Below, one piece after another: positions 5,964-7,198 of a DNA stretch of 7,198 nucleotides. Each line of letters starts with the position of its first letter. Position 1 is the stretch's first letter. The translations under genes were made by a program, and so were the position numbers. The notes under the pieces are model-generated. The model ran no database searches, had not been told where the DNA came from, and saw only the letters and a list, made by a program, of their open reading frames with translations. Origin of the DNA: an uncultured Planctomycetaceae bacterium (GTDB taxonomy: Bacteria; Planctomycetota; Planctomycetia; Pirellulales; UBA1268). Location of the stretch: assembly GCA_903949225.1 (NCBI GenBank), contig CAJAYZ010000357.1, forward strand, positions 1-7,198. The letters run 5' to 3'.

Positions 5964-7198
5964 TCAGCTCCGCGCGCTCGTGCTGCGGCCGACGAGCTGC
6001 TCCACATCGTCGGCCCCGATCGGCACGTGGGCGGAGAGATCGACCGGACCGCCGGTGGTGACGAGGACGTCATTCTCCAAGCGCACCCCGATCCCCTCCT
6101 CCGGGATGTAGATGCCGGGCTCGACGGTGATCACCCAGCCGGGCTGGAAGGGGCCGTTGAGCGGCGCGAGGTCGTGGACGCCTAGGCCCAGCGAATGCCC
6201 GAGGCCGTGCATGAAATACTTCCGGCAGGCCGGCTCGTCGGGGCTGTCCTTGGCGACCTGCTCCGGCGTGATCAGGCCGAGGCCGAGAAGCTCGTCGTTC
6301 ATTTGGAGCTGAGCTGCACGGCGCCAGTCGCGGGGCGTCGTGCCGACGGTCGCCCGGGCGATCGAGGCGTCGAGGACGCGGTGGACCGCGTCGTACACGG
6401 CCCGCTGTCGGGGGGTGAAGCGGCCGTTGACCGGATAGGTGCGGGTCAGGTCGGCGTTGTAGTTGGCATAGCACGCGCCGACGTCGACGAGGAGCAGGTC
6501 GCCGTCGTGGCAGACCCGGTCGTTGGTGTTGTAATGGAGAACGCAGGCACTCTTCCCCGAGGCGATGATCGGCTCGTAGGCCATCTTCGCCCGGTGCTTC
6601 GTAAACTCGTAGATCAGCTCCGCCTCGAGTTCGTATTCCATCACCCCCGGCTTGAGGCAGGAGAGCATCCGCCGCAGGCCAACGTCGGTGATGTCGATTG
6701 CCCGGCGGAGGAGGTCGATCTCGGTCGCATCCTTCACCGCCCGCAAGCTCCGCATGATCGGCGCCAGCCGCTCGTAGCGGTGGAGCGGATAGCGGGCCAT
6801 GAGTTGGCGGGCGTGGCGGACGTCGCGCGGATCGGTCTCGGTGCCGTTGCGCTCGTGTTCGTTGGAATTGAGGAACACCCGCTCGCTCTCGCACATGAGG
6901 ATGTGGAGCACGCCCGGCAGCTCCGAAAGCCAGCGCACCCGCGGCATCCCGGAGATCTGCTCGGCCCGTTCCTTCGTGAGCTTCTCCCCTTCCCAGATGG
7001 CGAGGTGTTCATTCGGCTGGCGGAGGAAGAGCATTTCCCGCTGGGCCGGATCGGTCGCCTGCGGCGCGAGAACGAGGACGCTCTCCTCCTGCTCGATCCC
7101 GGTGAGATGGAAGAGGTCGGCAGCCGGATAGATCGGGAACGTGCCGTCGCCGGTCTGCGGGAGGATGTCTGCGGCGTGGACGATCGCGATCGAGCGCG
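5964..7198 (-). CDS. pepP: Xaa-Pro aminopeptidase, M24B family (N-terminus off the edge)
   Basis: A metal-dependent aminopeptidase that removes the N-terminal residue of peptides with proline in second position, normally cytoplasmic. The frame is open to position 7198; the first 54 visible codons (7196-7035) precede the internal ATG at 7034 and clearly belong to the protein, since they read as a typical AMP_N domain (HAADILPQTGDGTFPIYPA, then LTGIEQEESVLVLAP). That ATG is therefore not the start. The visible part is 410 residues; compared with about 440 in the E. coli enzyme, roughly 30 residues lie outside the window. The catalytic pita-bread domain follows. Numbering from the ATG at 7034, all five expected metal ligands are present: D184 (LVDVGA), D195 (NADLTRTYP), H280 (HGLGHSLGLGVHD), E305 (TVEPGIYIP) and E320 (VRLEND). 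The stop at 5966-5964 gives an intact C-terminus. It converges on the response regulator with a 29-base gap, and nothing links the two functionally. Family is certain; PepP rather than another M24B peptidase is likely. Confidence 0.94.
   Translation of the reverse strand, partial: RSIAIVHAADILPQTGDGTFPIYPAADLFHLTGIEQEESVLVLAPQATDPAQREMLFLRQPNEHLAIWEGEKLTKERAEQISGMPRVRWLSELPGVLHILMCESERVFLNSNEHERNGTETDPRDVRHARQLMARYPLHRYERLAPIMRSLRAVKDATEIDLLRRAIDITDVGLRRMLSCLKPGVMEYELEAELIYEFTKHRAKMAYEPIIASGKSACVLHYNTNDRVCHDGDLLLVDVGACYANYNADLTRTYPVNGRFTPRQRAVYDAVHRVLDASIARATVGTTPRDWRRAAQLQMNDELLGLGLITPEQVAKDSPDEPACRKYFMHGLGHSLGLGVHDLAPLNGPFQPGWVITVEPGIYIPEEGIGVRLENDVLVTTGGPVDLSAHVPIGADDVEQLVGRSTSARS

Noticed and set aside
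7032..7034. ATG at 7034 as the start of the aminopeptidase
   Set aside because: The frame continues to the right edge with 54 codons that read as the conserved AMP_N domain, so this Met is internal.

Overview
The window looks like chromosomal DNA from a member of the Planctomycetota. It is strongly GC-rich, and its largest genes belong to families that are massively expanded in that phylum: a planctomycete cytochrome C / DUF1549 / DUF1553 protein followed by a DUF1501 protein. A Pirellulales-like host is a reasonable guess from these families alone, but the order cannot be settled from this sequence.

Layout from left to right. Positions 1-134 hold no recognisable gene, only an imperfect stem-loop just past the DUF1501 stop codon. 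A two-gene minus-strand operon occupies 135-4810. The first gene (1655-4810) encodes an exported 1051-residue protein with two CxxCH haem-type motifs. The second (135-1652) encodes a 505-residue DUF1501 protein with a twin-arginine signal. Only two bases separate them, and the ribosome-binding site of the second lies inside the first. A 356-base divergent intergenic region (4811-5166) contains several dyad symmetries, the best being a 9-bp perfect inverted repeat in the leader of the operon. A plus-strand LytTR-type response regulator (5167-5934) follows. It converges, across only 29 bases, on a minus-strand Xaa-Pro aminopeptidase (5964-7198) whose N-terminus runs off the right edge.

How the genes may work together: the DUF1553 and DUF1501 proteins are almost certainly co-translated and both exported, the first apparently by Sec and the second by Tat. 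This is the standard planctomycete pair, and its biochemical role is still poorly defined. The regulator has no sensor kinase in the window; its divergent position makes it a candidate regulator of the operon, but that is inference. The aminopeptidase looks like an unrelated housekeeping peptidase.

I found no RNA genes, CRISPR arrays, transposases or phage genes. No clearly new system is visible. The points most worth checking are the sugar-binding-like insert in the DUF1553 protein, the Sec/Tat split of the operon, and the inverted repeat next to the orphan regulator.
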